From: Roseburia sp.
GTDB taxonomy: Bacteria > Bacillota_A > Clostridia > Lachnospirales > Lachnospiraceae
DNA: 19,691 nt
Assembly: GCA_019411365.1 (NCBI GenBank)
Contig: DXQT01000043.1
Location: forward strand, 1-19,691
Direction: 5' to 3'
Shown here: positions 1 to 8,909 of the stretch, in pieces
How positions within the stretch are numbered: the first letter of the stretch is position 1
Layout of the letters: the number at the start of each line of letters is the position of its first letter
The notes under the pieces: generated by a model
Seen by the model: the letters and a program-made list of their open reading frames with translations, nothing else
Told to the model about the DNA's origin: nothing
The model's database searches: none
Made by a program: the position numbers and the translations under genes

Positions 1-105
1 TTTCGTCTGTACCGTTTTTCTTTTCATAAACCTATAAAATCACGACTTGCGAGAGGACGCTTATATCTGCCCTTCACAACCTATAAAAGCACTACAGGAT
101 CTGCG
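1..105 (-). repeat. Left copy of a 105-bp inverted dispersed element (candidate structured RNA)
   Basis: Read on the minus strand this segment matches 19512-19616 at 98 of 105 positions by hand alignment, so the two copies face outward from the window. The distal 46 bases, after the hairpins, are identical. The proximal part can fold into two hairpins. Of the seven differences, five lie in stems and keep pairing and two lie in loops. The copy begins 28 bases after the stop of the membrane-protein gene and has the same sense as that gene. It runs off the window edge, so its true outer end is unseen. No transposase is nearby. The identity is directly visible; an RNA function is inferred. Confidence 0.85.
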
Positions 106-133
106 ACACTACGCCAATTAAACTCCGGTTACA

Positions 134-1177
134 TCAGATCCGCTTTTTCAGGAAGGCGATAAATTTCTCAAAGTTCATCGGCGTTCCCTGAATTTTCTGC
201 ACTTCCAATCGATTTTTCTCATTGAATCCAACGAGAATATTGTGGTTAGCTTCCGCAAGGTAATCCATAATACCGTCGATATCAGATTTGATATTTTTCG
301 GGCACTGGATATACAGATGCTTGTTGGCGCTGATATGCAGTGTATAGGAAATACTGAAATGATACCAGAAAAACTTATGGAGAGTGGAGTACTTATAAAT
401 CCATATAATCTGGTCGATTGGGATGATCGCATTTCCATAAATAGAGGTTTCAATAAAATAATGTTCTGTGATAAACATATCCTCGGTTGCTAACTGAGGA
501 AGTGTTGCAAGTTCTTCTTCCGCCTGCTCTAGCAGCTTCTTCGGATTGCCAAACAGGGCGAGATCCTGACAGCACGGCGAGAGTACCGGAAAGAAAATAA
601 ACAGAATATAAAGCACAAGACAAAGAATCGCATAAATACCTGTGCCAAATATGACTGTAAAAAGAATCGTATTTATGGTACGATTGTAATCCGGTTCACT
701 GATATAATATCCGGATACCTTACTCTGGATACCGCTTTCTGTCCAGCTTAAATCTTCTGCCATATTTTTTAAAAGTGCATGGAAAGATTCAGAGGACTTT
801 TTGATTTTTCCGGTCAATTTTACTTCATCAATGGAAGGAAGCCCTTCTTCACAGGTAGAAGGAGAAAGCAGTACGATGATACATTCATCATTCCGGATTG
901 TGTAATAATAATAACCGGAAGTCCCGGCAAAGTTGCTTCTGGTGTATCCTGTGAATTTTAAATCTGTCAGTGTGGTATGCATGTTGGCAGCGTCATTCCG
1001 GTAGGCAGATTCCAGCGTAACATCATCCGTCAGCTGCACCGGAAATAAAAGATCCGTCAGTGAAAATACATGCCATAGTACGATCACGATGATCAGATAT
1101 ACAATTGGTGAAAAAAGTCGCCGTTTATATAATGCTTTTATGTTTTTTGTGATATAATGGTCGTAATTCTCGGGCAT
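134..1177 (-). CDS. Membrane protein of unknown function, two predicted TM helices (347 aa)
   Basis: I do not recognise this family. The protein has a short basic N-terminus, a hydrophobic helix at about residues 23-43, an extracytoplasmic-looking domain of about 120 residues with a Tyr-rich stretch (GYYYYTIRND), a second long hydrophobic stretch at about 168-196, and a C-terminal domain of about 150 residues that is probably cytoplasmic. The topology resembles small bacterial sensor or PH-like membrane proteins, but no diagnostic motif is visible. I chose the ATG at 1177 because GTGAGG sits six bases upstream. An upstream in-frame GTG at 1189 is part of that ribosome binding site. The gene is transcribed alone, divergent from the methyltransferase gene, from a promoter overlapped by a palindrome. 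Confidence 0.75.
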   Translation of the reverse strand: MPENYDHYITKNIKALYKRRLFSPIVYLIIVIVLWHVFSLTDLLFPVQLTDDVTLESAYRNDAANMHTTLTDLKFTGYTRSNFAGTSGYYYYTIRNDECIIVLLSPSTCEEGLPSIDEVKLTGKIKKSSESFHALLKNMAEDLSWTESGIQSKVSGYYISEPDYNRTINTILFTVIFGTGIYAILCLVLYILFIFFPVLSPCCQDLALFGNPKKLLEQAEEELATLPQLATEDMFITEHYFIETSIYGNAIIPIDQIIWIYKYSTLHKFFWYHFSISYTLHISANKHLYIQCPKNIKSDIDGIMDYLAEANHNILVGFNEKNRLEVQKIQGTPMNFEKFIAFLKKRI

Positions 1178-1195
1178 AAAAAACCTCACTTTAAA

Positions 1196-1211
1196 ATACT
1201 ACTTGTAGTAT
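1196..1211. promoter_or_regulatory. Perfect palindrome, candidate operator in divergent intergenic region
   Basis: The sequence ATACTAC-TT-GTAGTAT has two perfect 7-base arms. It overlaps the -10 box of the minus-strand promoter and lies in the 70-bp divergent region before the methyltransferase gene. ACTAC/GTAGT arms resemble operators of BlaI/MecI/CopY-type winged-helix repressors, but the spacing differs and no such regulator is in the window. Operator function is inferred from position and symmetry. Confidence 0.45.
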
Positions 1212-1235
1212 AAGGGTTCGTGAAAAAATAATCAA
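1207..1235 (-). promoter_or_regulatory. Promoter for the membrane-protein gene
   Basis: On the minus strand a TTGATT -35 box (plus positions 1230-1235) and a TATACT -10 box (1207-1212) are separated by 17 bases. This places the transcript start near 1200, just upstream of the ribosome binding site. The -10 box is overlapped by the palindrome at 1196-1211. Confidence 0.55.
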
Positions 1236-1247
1236 GGAGAGAAAACA

Positions 1248-2003
1248 TTGGAAGCATACAGCAGTTTTGCACAGGTATATGATCTTTTTATGGATAATGT
1301 ACCTTATGAGGAGTGGAGCAGATATCTTATCAGTCTGTTAAAGGAGTATCAGGTGACAGATGGCACCGTGGTGGAACTCGGCTGTGGTACCGGAAAAATG
1401 ACAAGGCTTTTGGCAGATGCAGGCTACGATATGGTGGGAGTGGATAATTCTGCCGAAATGTTAGAGATCGCAGGAGAGCGCCAGGAGGAAGAAGAGCGGA
1501 ATGATATTTTATATCTTCTTCAGGATATGCGGGAGCTGGAATTGTTTGGAAATATCCGAGCCATTGTAAGTGTCTGCGATTCGATGAACTATATTTTGGA
1601 ACCGGAAGATCTGAAAATAGTATTTGAACTGGTAAAAGAATATCTCGCAGAGGACGGTGTGTTTATTTTTGATTTGAACACCGTGCATAAATACCGAGAT
1701 CTGATGGGAGAATGCACCATCAGTGAAAACCGGGAAGAGAGCAGTTTCATCTGGGAAAACTATTTTTATGAGGATGAGATGGTCAATGAGTATGACCTGA
1801 CGCTTTTTATCCGGGAGGAAAGTGACCTCTATCGGAAATACGAGGAACTTCATTATCAGAAAGCCTACGAATTAGAGCAGGTGAAAGAGCTGCTTTTGCA
1901 GGCAGGCATGGAGTTTGTGGCAGCGTATGACGCGTTTACCCATGATCCGGTGACGGCAGAGAGTGAGCGCATGTATATCATTGCAAGACCGAAGCGGATT
2001 TAA
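1248..2003 (+). CDS. Class I SAM-dependent methyltransferase (251 aa)
   Basis: This is a cytoplasmic methyltransferase of the Methyltransf_25/11 type. Motif I is VVELGCGTGKMT starting at residue 41, the glycine-rich SAM-binding loop. The post-I acidic residue is in GVDNSAEML at about 64-72. A motif IV-like segment around 105-115 reads IVSVCDSMNYI. The N-terminal YSSFAQVYDLFMD and the FDLNTVHKY segment are typical of small-molecule methyltransferases of Firmicutes whose substrate is unknown. The start is a TTG with AAGGAG seven bases upstream; no better in-frame ATG is present. A 62-bp gap separates it from hslO, so co-transcription with hslO-nadE is possible but not certain. The substrate cannot be inferred. 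Confidence 0.9.
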   Translation: MEAYSSFAQVYDLFMDNVPYEEWSRYLISLLKEYQVTDGTVVELGCGTGKMTRLLADAGYDMVGVDNSAEMLEIAGERQEEEERNDILYLLQDMRELELFGNIRAIVSVCDSMNYILEPEDLKIVFELVKEYLAEDGVFIFDLNTVHKYRDLMGECTISENREESSFIWENYFYEDEMVNEYDLTLFIREESDLYRKYEELHYQKAYELEQVKELLLQAGMEFVAAYDAFTHDPVTAESERMYIIARPKRI

Positions 2004-2065
2004 GGAATATGATATAACAGAACAGGCACTTGCCTAATATAAAATAACAGGAAAAGAGGAAAAAC

Positions 2066-2935
2066 ATGAACGATTATATTGTAAGAGCAACTGCGGCAGA
2101 TCATTCTATCCGCGCATTTGCGATCACATCCAAAAACATTGTGGAGGAAGCAAGAAAAGACCATAACACAAGCCCGGTGATCACGGCAGCTCTTGGCAGG
2201 TTATTGTCCGGGGCAGCCATGATGGGAACCATGATGAAGGGTGAGAAGGATCTTCTCACGGTACAGATCCAGTGTCAGGGACCGGCGCAGGGACTGACCG
2301 TGACAGCAGATTCCGCAGGACATGTCAAGGGATTTCCGAGAGTGGCAGATGTGGAACTGCCGCCAAATGCATTGGGAAAATTAGACGTAGGCGGGGCACT
2401 TGGACTTGGCGTCATGAGTGTGATCAAGGATATGGGCTTAAAAGAGCCTTATGTGGGACAGATCGCACTTCAGACCGGAGAGATCGCAGAGGATTTAACC
2501 TATTATTTTGCGACTTCGGAGCAGGTTTCTTCCGCAGTAGGACTGGGTGTTTTAGTAGATGTGGACGGTTCTGTAAAGCAGGCAGGCGGATTTATCATTC
2601 AGCTGATGCCGTTTACCCCGGATGAAGTTGTGGATGCACTGGAGAAAAAAATCAGCGAGATCGCGTCTGTGACTGAGATGTTGGAAGAGGGGAACACACC
2701 GGAGCAGATTTTAGAGATCATTCTGGGCGATTTTGGACTTGAGATCACGGATACACTTCCGGCAGCATTCCAGTGTGACTGCTCCAAAGAGCGCGTTTCC
2801 CGTGCAATCTCAACCTTGAGTAAAAAAGATTTAGACGATATTATCAACGATGGTGAAGCGATTGAAGTAAAATGCCAGTTCTGTAACAAGGCATATCATT
2901 TTGAAGTGGACGAACTGAAGGAGATGAGAAAGTAG
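2066..2935 (+). CDS. hslO: Redox-regulated molecular chaperone Hsp33
   Basis: This is Hsp33, a cytoplasmic holdase activated when oxidation releases its zinc and forms disulfides. The zinc site is visible at the C-terminus as C237-x-C239 (CDC) and C270-x-x-C273 (CQFC), the canonical CxC-X30-CxxC arrangement. The N-terminal core includes the family-typical MNDYIVRATAADHSIRAFA start, the RLLSGAAMMGTMMKGE stretch and GPAQGLTVTAD. Length (289 aa) is normal for the family. The ATG is preceded by an AGGAAAAGAGG purine tract. Its TAG stop overlaps the GTG start of nadE by one base, which predicts translational coupling. Confidence 0.97.
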   Translation: MNDYIVRATAADHSIRAFAITSKNIVEEARKDHNTSPVITAALGRLLSGAAMMGTMMKGEKDLLTVQIQCQGPAQGLTVTADSAGHVKGFPRVADVELPPNALGKLDVGGALGLGVMSVIKDMGLKEPYVGQIALQTGEIAEDLTYYFATSEQVSSAVGLGVLVDVDGSVKQAGGFIIQLMPFTPDEVVDALEKKISEIASVTEMLEEGNTPEQILEIILGDFGLEITDTLPAAFQCDCSKERVSRAISTLSKKDLDDIINDGEAIEVKCQFCNKAYHFEVDELKEMRK

Positions 2936-4857
2936 TGAAACAGGGATTTGTCAAGGTGGCAGCCGTCACCCCGAAAATTGTAGTTGCGGATACGAAAGAG
3001 AACACTGCGTTAATCTGCGCAGAGATCAAAAAGGCAGAGCAGGCGGGGGCAAAGATCATTGTGCTCCCGGAACTCTGCATTACGGGTTATACGTGCAGTG
3101 ACCTTTTTTTACAGGAAAAAATGCTGCGTGAAGCAAAAAAGTCGCTCCTTGAGATCGCAGCTTTTACATTTGCATTGGACTGTATCGTGTTTGTGGGACT
3201 TCCATTTGAATACAACGGAAAGCTTTATAATGTGGCTGCCGCTGTGAGCAATGGAAAAGTGCTTGGTTTTGTGCCGAAAACATATCTGCCAAATTACAAT
3301 GAATTTTACGAGGCGAGACATTTTACAAGAGGAATGGATGAAACGGTGCAGGTAAATCTTGGAGAAGAAGTGGTTCCAATGGGCAAAAAGTTATTATTTA
3401 CCTGTCAGACCATGCCGGAACTGAAAATCGGTGTGGAACTCTGCGAGGATCTCTGGACGCCGGAACCACCGAGTATCCGTCATGCGTTAAACGGTGCGGA
3501 TGTCATTGTCAATCTGTCAGCATCGGATGAGACGACCGGAAAAGACATTTATCGCGAGGAGCTGGTTGGCGGACAGTCTGCAAGGCTTCTGTGCGGCTAT
3601 ATTTATGCGAGTGCCGGAGATGGGGAATCCACGCAGGATGTCGTCTATTCCGCGCATAATATCATTGCGGAAAATGGAAGGATTTTAAAGAAAGCGAAAC
3701 GTTTTGCGAATGAAACAGTTTATTCGGAGATCGATGTTTTGCGTCTGAATGCAGAGCGCCGCAGAATGACTACATTTGAAACCAGAATGGACGGTTACAC
3801 GGAAATTCCATTTGCATTGAAAATAGAAGAGACGGAACTGACCAGATACATTGATCCAATGCCGTTTGTTCCGGGCAGTAAGACAGACAGAGAGCGCCGT
3901 TGTGATGAGATTTTATCCATTCAGGCGATGGGACTGAAAAAACGTCTGGAGCACACACACTGCAAATCTGCCGTGATCGGTATCTCCGGTGGATTGGATT
4001 CTACACTGGCATTGCTTGTGACGGTGCGTGCATTTGATCTGCTCGGCATGGATCATAAAAATATTAAGGCTGTGACAATGCCGGGATTCGGAACAACGGA
4101 TCGTACTTACGATAATGCGGTGAGCCTCATCAAATGTCTCAATGCGGATTTTATGGAAGTCAGTATCAAGGATGCGGTCAATATCCATTTCCGGGATATC
4201 GGACAGGATCCGAAAGTGCACGATGTGACTTACGAGAATGGACAGGCACGTGAGAGAACCCAGATTCTTATGGACATTGCAAATAAGACCGGTGGTATGG
4301 TCATCGGCACAGGCGATCTGTCGGAGCTGGCACTCGGCTGGGCGACTTACAACGGAGATCATATGTCCATGTATGCGGTGAATGCGTCTGTGCCAAAGAC
4401 ACTGGTCCGCCATCTTGTCCGGTATTACGCGGATACCTGTGGCGATGAAGCGTTAGAAGCGGTTCTTCTCGATGTTTTGGATACACCGGTTTCACCGGAA
4501 CTTTTACCGCCGGAGGACGGAAAGATTTCCCAGAAGACGGAAGATCTGGTCGGACCTTACGAATTACATGATTTTTATCTGTATCATATGCTCCGTCTTG
4601 GCTATGCGCCGGCAAAGATTTACCGTCTGGCGAAAGTTGCTTTTGTGGGAACTTATGATGATGAAACCATTTTGAAATGGTTAAAAACTTTTTACCGCAG
4701 ATTTTTTGCACAGCAGTTCAAACGTTCCTGCCTGCCGGATGGACCAAAAGTCGGAAGCGTTGCTGTCTCTCCGCGTGGAGATCTGCGTATGCCTTCGGAT
4801 GCGTCTGCACGGATCTGGATGGAAGAACTGGAGGCATTAAACACCGAGAGGAGATAG
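2935..4857 (+). CDS. nadE: Glutamine-dependent NAD(+) synthetase (640 aa)
   Basis: This enzyme converts nicotinic acid adenine dinucleotide, ATP and glutamine to NAD in the last step of NAD biosynthesis. It is a two-domain fusion. The N-terminal nitrilase-type glutaminase has catalytic residues E46 (VLPELCITGY), K115 (VPKTYLPNY) and C170 (GVELCEDLW). The C-terminal synthetase has the PP-loop SGGLDST from residue 351 and the GTGDLSELALGW segment. The length fits the glutamine-dependent class rather than the short ammonia-dependent enzyme. The start is GTG at 2935 inside the hslO stop, with AAGGAG upstream inside hslO. The aldo/keto reductase gene follows four bases after the stop, so the three genes look like one operon. 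Confidence 0.97.
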   Translation: MKQGFVKVAAVTPKIVVADTKENTALICAEIKKAEQAGAKIIVLPELCITGYTCSDLFLQEKMLREAKKSLLEIAAFTFALDCIVFVGLPFEYNGKLYNVAAAVSNGKVLGFVPKTYLPNYNEFYEARHFTRGMDETVQVNLGEEVVPMGKKLLFTCQTMPELKIGVELCEDLWTPEPPSIRHALNGADVIVNLSASDETTGKDIYREELVGGQSARLLCGYIYASAGDGESTQDVVYSAHNIIAENGRILKKAKRFANETVYSEIDVLRLNAERRRMTTFETRMDGYTEIPFALKIEETELTRYIDPMPFVPGSKTDRERRCDEILSIQAMGLKKRLEHTHCKSAVIGISGGLDSTLALLVTVRAFDLLGMDHKNIKAVTMPGFGTTDRTYDNAVSLIKCLNADFMEVSIKDAVNIHFRDIGQDPKVHDVTYENGQARERTQILMDIANKTGGMVIGTGDLSELALGWATYNGDHMSMYAVNASVPKTLVRHLVRYYADTCGDEALEAVLLDVLDTPVSPELLPPEDGKISQKTEDLVGPYELHDFYLYHMLRLGYAPAKIYRLAKVAFVGTYDDETILKWLKTFYRRFFAQQFKRSCLPDGPKVGSVAVSPRGDLRMPSDASARIWMEELEALNTERR

Positions 4858-4861
4858 CAGC

Positions 4862-6040
4862 ATGCAATATCGGAAAGATAAATATGGAAACGATATTTCT
4901 GCGCTTGGCTACGGCTGTATGCGTTTTACGAAAAAAGGGAACAGCGCAGACCTTGACAAAGCAGAAAAAGAAGTGATGGCGGCAATTGAGGCGGGGGTCA
5001 ATTATTTTGACACTGCCTACGTGTATGCTGGAAATGAAGTGGCAGTGGGAGAAATTTTACACCGGAATCATTGCAGGGAGAAAATCAACCTTGCCACAAA
5101 GCTTCCGCATTATCTGATCAAGTCGATCGATGGCGTGGAAAAAATGTTTCAGGAGGAACTGCGCCGCCTGCAGACCGATTACATTGATTATTACCTCATG
5201 CATATGCTGACGGACATTCCAACCTGGGAGAAATTGAAAAAACTGGGGATGGAAGAGTGGATCAGGGAGAAGAAAGCGTCCGGGCAGATTCGGCAGATCG
5301 GATTTTCCTATCACGGTAATTCCGCGATGTTCTGTCAGTTAGTAGATGCTTACGACTGGGATTTCTGTCAGATCCAGTACAATTATATGGATGAACATTC
5401 TCAGGCTGGTGTGGAAGGACTGCGTTATGCGAACCAGAAAGGACTTCCGGTTATTATCATGGAGCCGCTTCGTGGCGGACGTCTGGTGAACCTTCTCCCG
5501 GAATCTGCGAAAGAGTTATTCCGCAGGGATGAAAAACATCGCACTCCGGCAGAAGTTGCGTTGAAATGGCTTTACGACCAGCCGGAAGTGACCTGTGTGC
5601 TCTCCGGCATGAATTCCATGGAGATGGTGGAACAGAATGTAAAAACTGCCAGCGAGTCACTGGTGGGATGTCTCACACAATCCGATCAGGAGCTGATCGA
5701 AAAGGTAAAAGATGAGATTAAGAAAAATGTAAAAGTGGGATGTACAGGATGTGGTTACTGCATGCCATGCCCAAAAGGAGTGGATATTCCGGGTACATTC
5801 CGCTGCTATAATGCGATGTATTCCGAAGGAAAAAAATCGGGAAGAAGAGATTACCTGCAGTGTACTGCATTTCGAAAAGATACGAGCAGTGCATCCCAGT
5901 GTATTTCCTGTGGAAAGTGTGAGACGCATTGCCCGCAGCATATTGAAATCCGCAAGGAGCTGAAAAATGCCGCAGCAGAACTTGAGGATGTGAAGTATAA
6001 AGTTATGAAAACAGGAATCCAGCTACTGAAATTGTGGTAA
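4862..6040 (+). CDS. Aldo/keto reductase with C-terminal 4Fe-4S ferredoxin domain (392 aa)
   Basis: The N-terminal TIM-barrel domain (about 1-280) has the aldo/keto reductase tetrad: D50 and Y55 (FDTAYVYAGNE), K80 (LATKLPHY) and H114 (YYLMHML). The C-terminal domain has two cysteine clusters: C294/C297/C300/C303 (CTGCGYCMPCPKG) and C347/C350/C353/C357 (CISCGKCETHCP). These are the classic spacing for two [4Fe-4S] clusters. Such fusions are common in anaerobic Firmicutes and are annotated as 4Fe-4S-containing oxidoreductases; their substrate is generally unknown. The ferredoxin part implies electron transfer between iron-sulfur carriers and the barrel active site. The ATG at 4862 uses a GAGGAG ribosome binding site inside the nadE 3' end. 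Its stop is eight bases from the convergent PAP2 gene. Confidence 0.93.
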   Translation: MQYRKDKYGNDISALGYGCMRFTKKGNSADLDKAEKEVMAAIEAGVNYFDTAYVYAGNEVAVGEILHRNHCREKINLATKLPHYLIKSIDGVEKMFQEELRRLQTDYIDYYLMHMLTDIPTWEKLKKLGMEEWIREKKASGQIRQIGFSYHGNSAMFCQLVDAYDWDFCQIQYNYMDEHSQAGVEGLRYANQKGLPVIIMEPLRGGRLVNLLPESAKELFRRDEKHRTPAEVALKWLYDQPEVTCVLSGMNSMEMVEQNVKTASESLVGCLTQSDQELIEKVKDEIKKNVKVGCTGCGYCMPCPKGVDIPGTFRCYNAMYSEGKKSGRRDYLQCTAFRKDTSSASQCISCGKCETHCPQHIEIRKELKNAAAELEDVKYKVMKTGIQLLKLW

Positions 6041-6048
6041 AAACATAG

Positions 6049-6735
6049 TTAGATCTGTCCTGGCTTGCGCACCGGTTTTGCAACGGTGACAGCAGCCCAG
6101 TTGGTTGTGTATACAACGGAGTACATAAATACGGCAAGTACCATACCGGTGACAACGTCGAAAACGGAGTGCTGTTTCAAAAACATTGTGGATAAGATAA
6201 TGAGTACCATCAAAACAGCGGAACCATAGCGTACAGCTTTGTTCTTTTTGAAATTGTCACTGTGCCATACGGCAATATTCACGGCGATGGAGTTAAAGAC
6301 ATGTACGCTTGGAAACAGGTTTGTCGGTGTATCCGTTGCATACAGCCATTTTACCATCTGGATAAAAATATTATTATGTTCAAAATAAGCTGGTCTCAGA
6401 TAGTGACCATTCGGATAGATCGTTGAGATCACAAGGAAAACGGTCATTCCGGTAAAAAGCATTGCACAGAGTTTAAAATATTCATCTTTATTTTTGAGAT
6501 AAAAATATCCGACTGCCCATGCGACATATCCAAACCATAAAAGATAAGGAACAATAAAGTATTCACAGAATGGGATCATGTCATCCAATGCGGTATGGAT
6601 CACATGAAAATGTGTGGTCACAGTTCGTTCCAGATGATGAAACCATGGAAAATAGATACAAAAATAAAGAAGCAAAAAACCATGTCTGTTTTTCTCGATA
6701 AAAGCATTGAGTCTGCTTTTCATATCTGTCTTCAA
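6049..6735 (-). CDS. PAP2-type membrane phosphatase / phosphotransferase (228 aa)
   Basis: This is a polytopic membrane protein with about six hydrophobic segments and PAP2-superfamily signatures: GHYLRP as the motif 1 region, FPSVHVFNS with H145, and KQHSVFDVVTG with H189 and D193. The PSVH form and the YPNGHYLRP segment are closer to the inositolphosphotransferase/Aur1-like branch (PAP2_3) than to classic undecaprenyl-diphosphatases. It probably removes or transfers a phosphate from a lipid substrate at the outer membrane face. The start is TTG at 6735, three bases after an AGGAAGGTGAT ribosome binding site; the internal ATG at 6723 is too far from it. It has its own promoter at 6795-6823, divergent from the L,D-transpeptidase gene. 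Confidence 0.88.
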   Translation of the reverse strand: MKTDMKSRLNAFIEKNRHGFLLLYFCIYFPWFHHLERTVTTHFHVIHTALDDMIPFCEYFIVPYLLWFGYVAWAVGYFYLKNKDEYFKLCAMLFTGMTVFLVISTIYPNGHYLRPAYFEHNNIFIQMVKWLYATDTPTNLFPSVHVFNSIAVNIAVWHSDNFKKNKAVRYGSAVLMVLIILSTMFLKQHSVFDVVTGMVLAVFMYSVVYTTNWAAVTVAKPVRKPGQI

Positions 6736-6794
6736 AATATCACCTTCCTAACACATTTTTATAAAAAATAAATTCTTTTTCCTTACATTGTGCG

Positions 6795-6823
6795 ATTATA
6801 GCATAGTGATTTTTAGGAAACAA
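6795..6823 (-). promoter_or_regulatory. Promoter for the PAP2 gene
   Basis: On the minus strand TTGTTT (6818-6823) and a perfect TATAAT (6795-6800) are separated by 17 bases, about 60 bases upstream of the TTG start. The remaining AT-rich sequence up to 6990 shows no other feature that I can support. Confidence 0.7.
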
Positions 6824-6990
6824 TTCCCTTTCTCTTTTTTTAAGAAAGATTATTGAATATTTAAAGATTTCTTAAGGTAAATGTCTGGTTTTTGTGCAAC
6901 CTTACAAACAATTTCAGAAGAAAAATTTTACCATCATTGTTACGAATTGAAACAAATTCATTACGCAAATATTACGATTGCCGCAAATTG

Positions 6991-7018
6991 TTGACAAAGC
7001 CCTTTTTCTACCTATAAT
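6991..7018 (+). promoter_or_regulatory. Promoter for the L,D-transpeptidase gene
   Basis: A perfect TTGACA (6991-6996) and a perfect TATAAT (7013-7018) are separated by 16 bases, a strong sigma-A-type promoter. It predicts a leader of about 70 bases before the ATG at 7097. Confidence 0.85.
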
Positions 7019-7096
7019 AGAGTATGGTTTTGCTGAAAATAGGCGCATATTGATACGTCTTTTTGAATAAGCTACAAAAGAGTGAGAGGAAAAATT

Positions 7097-8848
7097 ATGA
7101 AAAAAGAAAAAAAGGATCTGACACAGGCAAATACGGCAGTAAAATCCAGAGACAAAAAGAAGATTTTTATGACGATTGGAATTGTCGTGGCATGTCTGGC
7201 TGTTGTTTATGTTGGATTTGGAATCTTTTTCCAGAGCCATTTCTGCTTTGGTACGACCATCGATGGAATAAAAGCCGGTGGTAAGTCGGTAGAAAAGATG
7301 GAGCAGCTCATCACAGAGGAGATTGACAGCTATGTGCTGAATCTCGTGGAACGTGAGGAGGGACAGGAAAGCATTGCAGGAGATGCTATTCAAATTGCAC
7401 CGGTGTTCAATGGCGAAGTGGAAGAATTATTGAATGGACAGAATGGTTTCGCATGGGTGGTTACACTGTTTAAACATGAGAATCTGGAACTGGCTAAGGT
7501 TGTGACATTTGATGAGAATGCATTGGACAGCGAGCTTCAGGCGTTAAACTGTATGCAGGCTGGTGCACAGCGTGAACCCGTGGATGCAACGGTTTCAGCG
7601 TACACAGCAGATGGATATTCTTTAGTTCCGGCAGATTATGGTACGACCATTGATAAAAGTGCATTCAAAAAAGCGGTGGAGGATTCCATTTTAGTTCTCG
7701 CAGATGAACTTGATCTGGATGAGGCAGACTGTTATGTGAAGCCGAAGGTTGAAGACGATAATGAAAAACTGTTGGCAGTCATTGATGAGATGAACAGCTA
7801 TGTGGGAACTACGATCACTTATAATTTTGACGTTGCAAAAGAAGTGCTGGATGGGGAGCGTATTTCCGAGTGGCTTTCCGTGGACGATGATTTAAATCTT
7901 GTGGTGGACGAGGAAGGTGTTCTTTCCTTTGTAAAGGAGCTTGCAAGTAAATATAATACCTGTTATAAACCGAAAGAGTTGAAAACATCTTATGGTTCCA
8001 CTGTGACGATCTCCAATGGACCTTATGGATGGAAAATCAACAATTCCGAGGAAGTGGCACAGATTTTAGATGATCTGAAAGCCGGAAAAAAAGTGGAACG
8101 TGAACCGGTTTATTCCCAGACTGCGAACAGCCATGGCGAAAATGATTACGGTAATTCCTATGTGGAGATTAACCTTACTGCACAGCATTTGTTCCTTTAT
8201 AAAGATGGTGTGCTTGTGACAGAGTCTGATTTTGTATCCGGAAACGTGGCAAAAGGGCACGCAACACCAGGCGGAGCATTTATGCTTACCTATAAAACAT
8301 TGAATGCTGTTTTACGTGGACCGGATTATGAAACTCCTGTTACATATTGGATGCCATTTAACGGCGACATCGGAATGCATGACCTGACTTCCAGAAAAGC
8401 TTTTGGAGGAGATATTTATAAGACCAGAGGTTCTCATGGATGTATCAACCTTCCATATTCGGCAGCCAAGAAAATCTATGAGACAATCGACAAGGGATAC
8501 TGCGTCCTTGTTTATAACCTTCCGGGAACGGAAAGCGACAGTGTGAAACAGAAAGAGGCAGCTGCGGTTGTAAATACGATCAACAGTATCGGAACTGTTA
8601 CATTAGAAAGCGAACCTGTTATCGTGGCTGCAAGAACAGCATACGATGCGTTATCGGATACAGCAAAAAGTTATGTTACCAATTATCAGACACTTGTGGA
8701 TGATGAGGCAGCGCTGGCAGCCTTAAAGAGTGGCGCTGCAGCGGCTGCACAGCAGCCTGCGGCAGACCAAACAGCCCCTGCAGATGGCTCAACAGTTGCT
8801 CCTGCAGATCCTGCAGCGCAGACAACGGATGGAACTGTGGCACAGTAA
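7097..8848 (+). CDS. Membrane-anchored L,D-transpeptidase (YkuD) with peptidoglycan-binding repeats (583 aa)
   Basis: It forms 3-3 cross-links in peptidoglycan or attaches partners to it. Residues 1-22 are basic and cytoplasmic; 23-45 form a single TM anchor. Residues about 60-340 are two PG_binding_4-like repeats, as in many clostridial Ldts. The YkuD domain spans about 350-485 with H428 (IGMHDL) and the catalytic SHGCINLP containing H447 and C449. After it comes a helical module at about 490-545 (ARTAYDALSDTAKSYVTNY), a recurrent FIVAR-like segment of Firmicutes surface proteins. The last 40 residues are an Ala/Gln/Pro/Thr-rich tail, probably a wall spacer. I chose ATG 7097, six bases after GAGAGG; the upstream in-frame GTG at 7082 lacks a good site. 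A strong terminator follows. Confidence 0.93.
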   Translation: MKKEKKDLTQANTAVKSRDKKKIFMTIGIVVACLAVVYVGFGIFFQSHFCFGTTIDGIKAGGKSVEKMEQLITEEIDSYVLNLVEREEGQESIAGDAIQIAPVFNGEVEELLNGQNGFAWVVTLFKHENLELAKVVTFDENALDSELQALNCMQAGAQREPVDATVSAYTADGYSLVPADYGTTIDKSAFKKAVEDSILVLADELDLDEADCYVKPKVEDDNEKLLAVIDEMNSYVGTTITYNFDVAKEVLDGERISEWLSVDDDLNLVVDEEGVLSFVKELASKYNTCYKPKELKTSYGSTVTISNGPYGWKINNSEEVAQILDDLKAGKKVEREPVYSQTANSHGENDYGNSYVEINLTAQHLFLYKDGVLVTESDFVSGNVAKGHATPGGAFMLTYKTLNAVLRGPDYETPVTYWMPFNGDIGMHDLTSRKAFGGDIYKTRGSHGCINLPYSAAKKIYETIDKGYCVLVYNLPGTESDSVKQKEAAAVVNTINSIGTVTLESEPVIVAARTAYDALSDTAKSYVTNYQTLVDDEAALAALKSGAAAAAQQPAADQTAPADGSTVAPADPAAQTTDGTVAQ

Positions 8849-8909
8849 GCGGAGTTTGGAGCATTTTGGCATATGCCGATTGTGATGTTATAGGATATCT
8901 ATAAATTTT

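Noticed and set aside
3913..4413. 166-codon open frame on the minus strand inside nadE
   Set aside because: It is antisense to the PP-loop domain of a clearly real gene, has a His/Cys/Arg-rich composition, no ribosome binding site and no recognisable motif.
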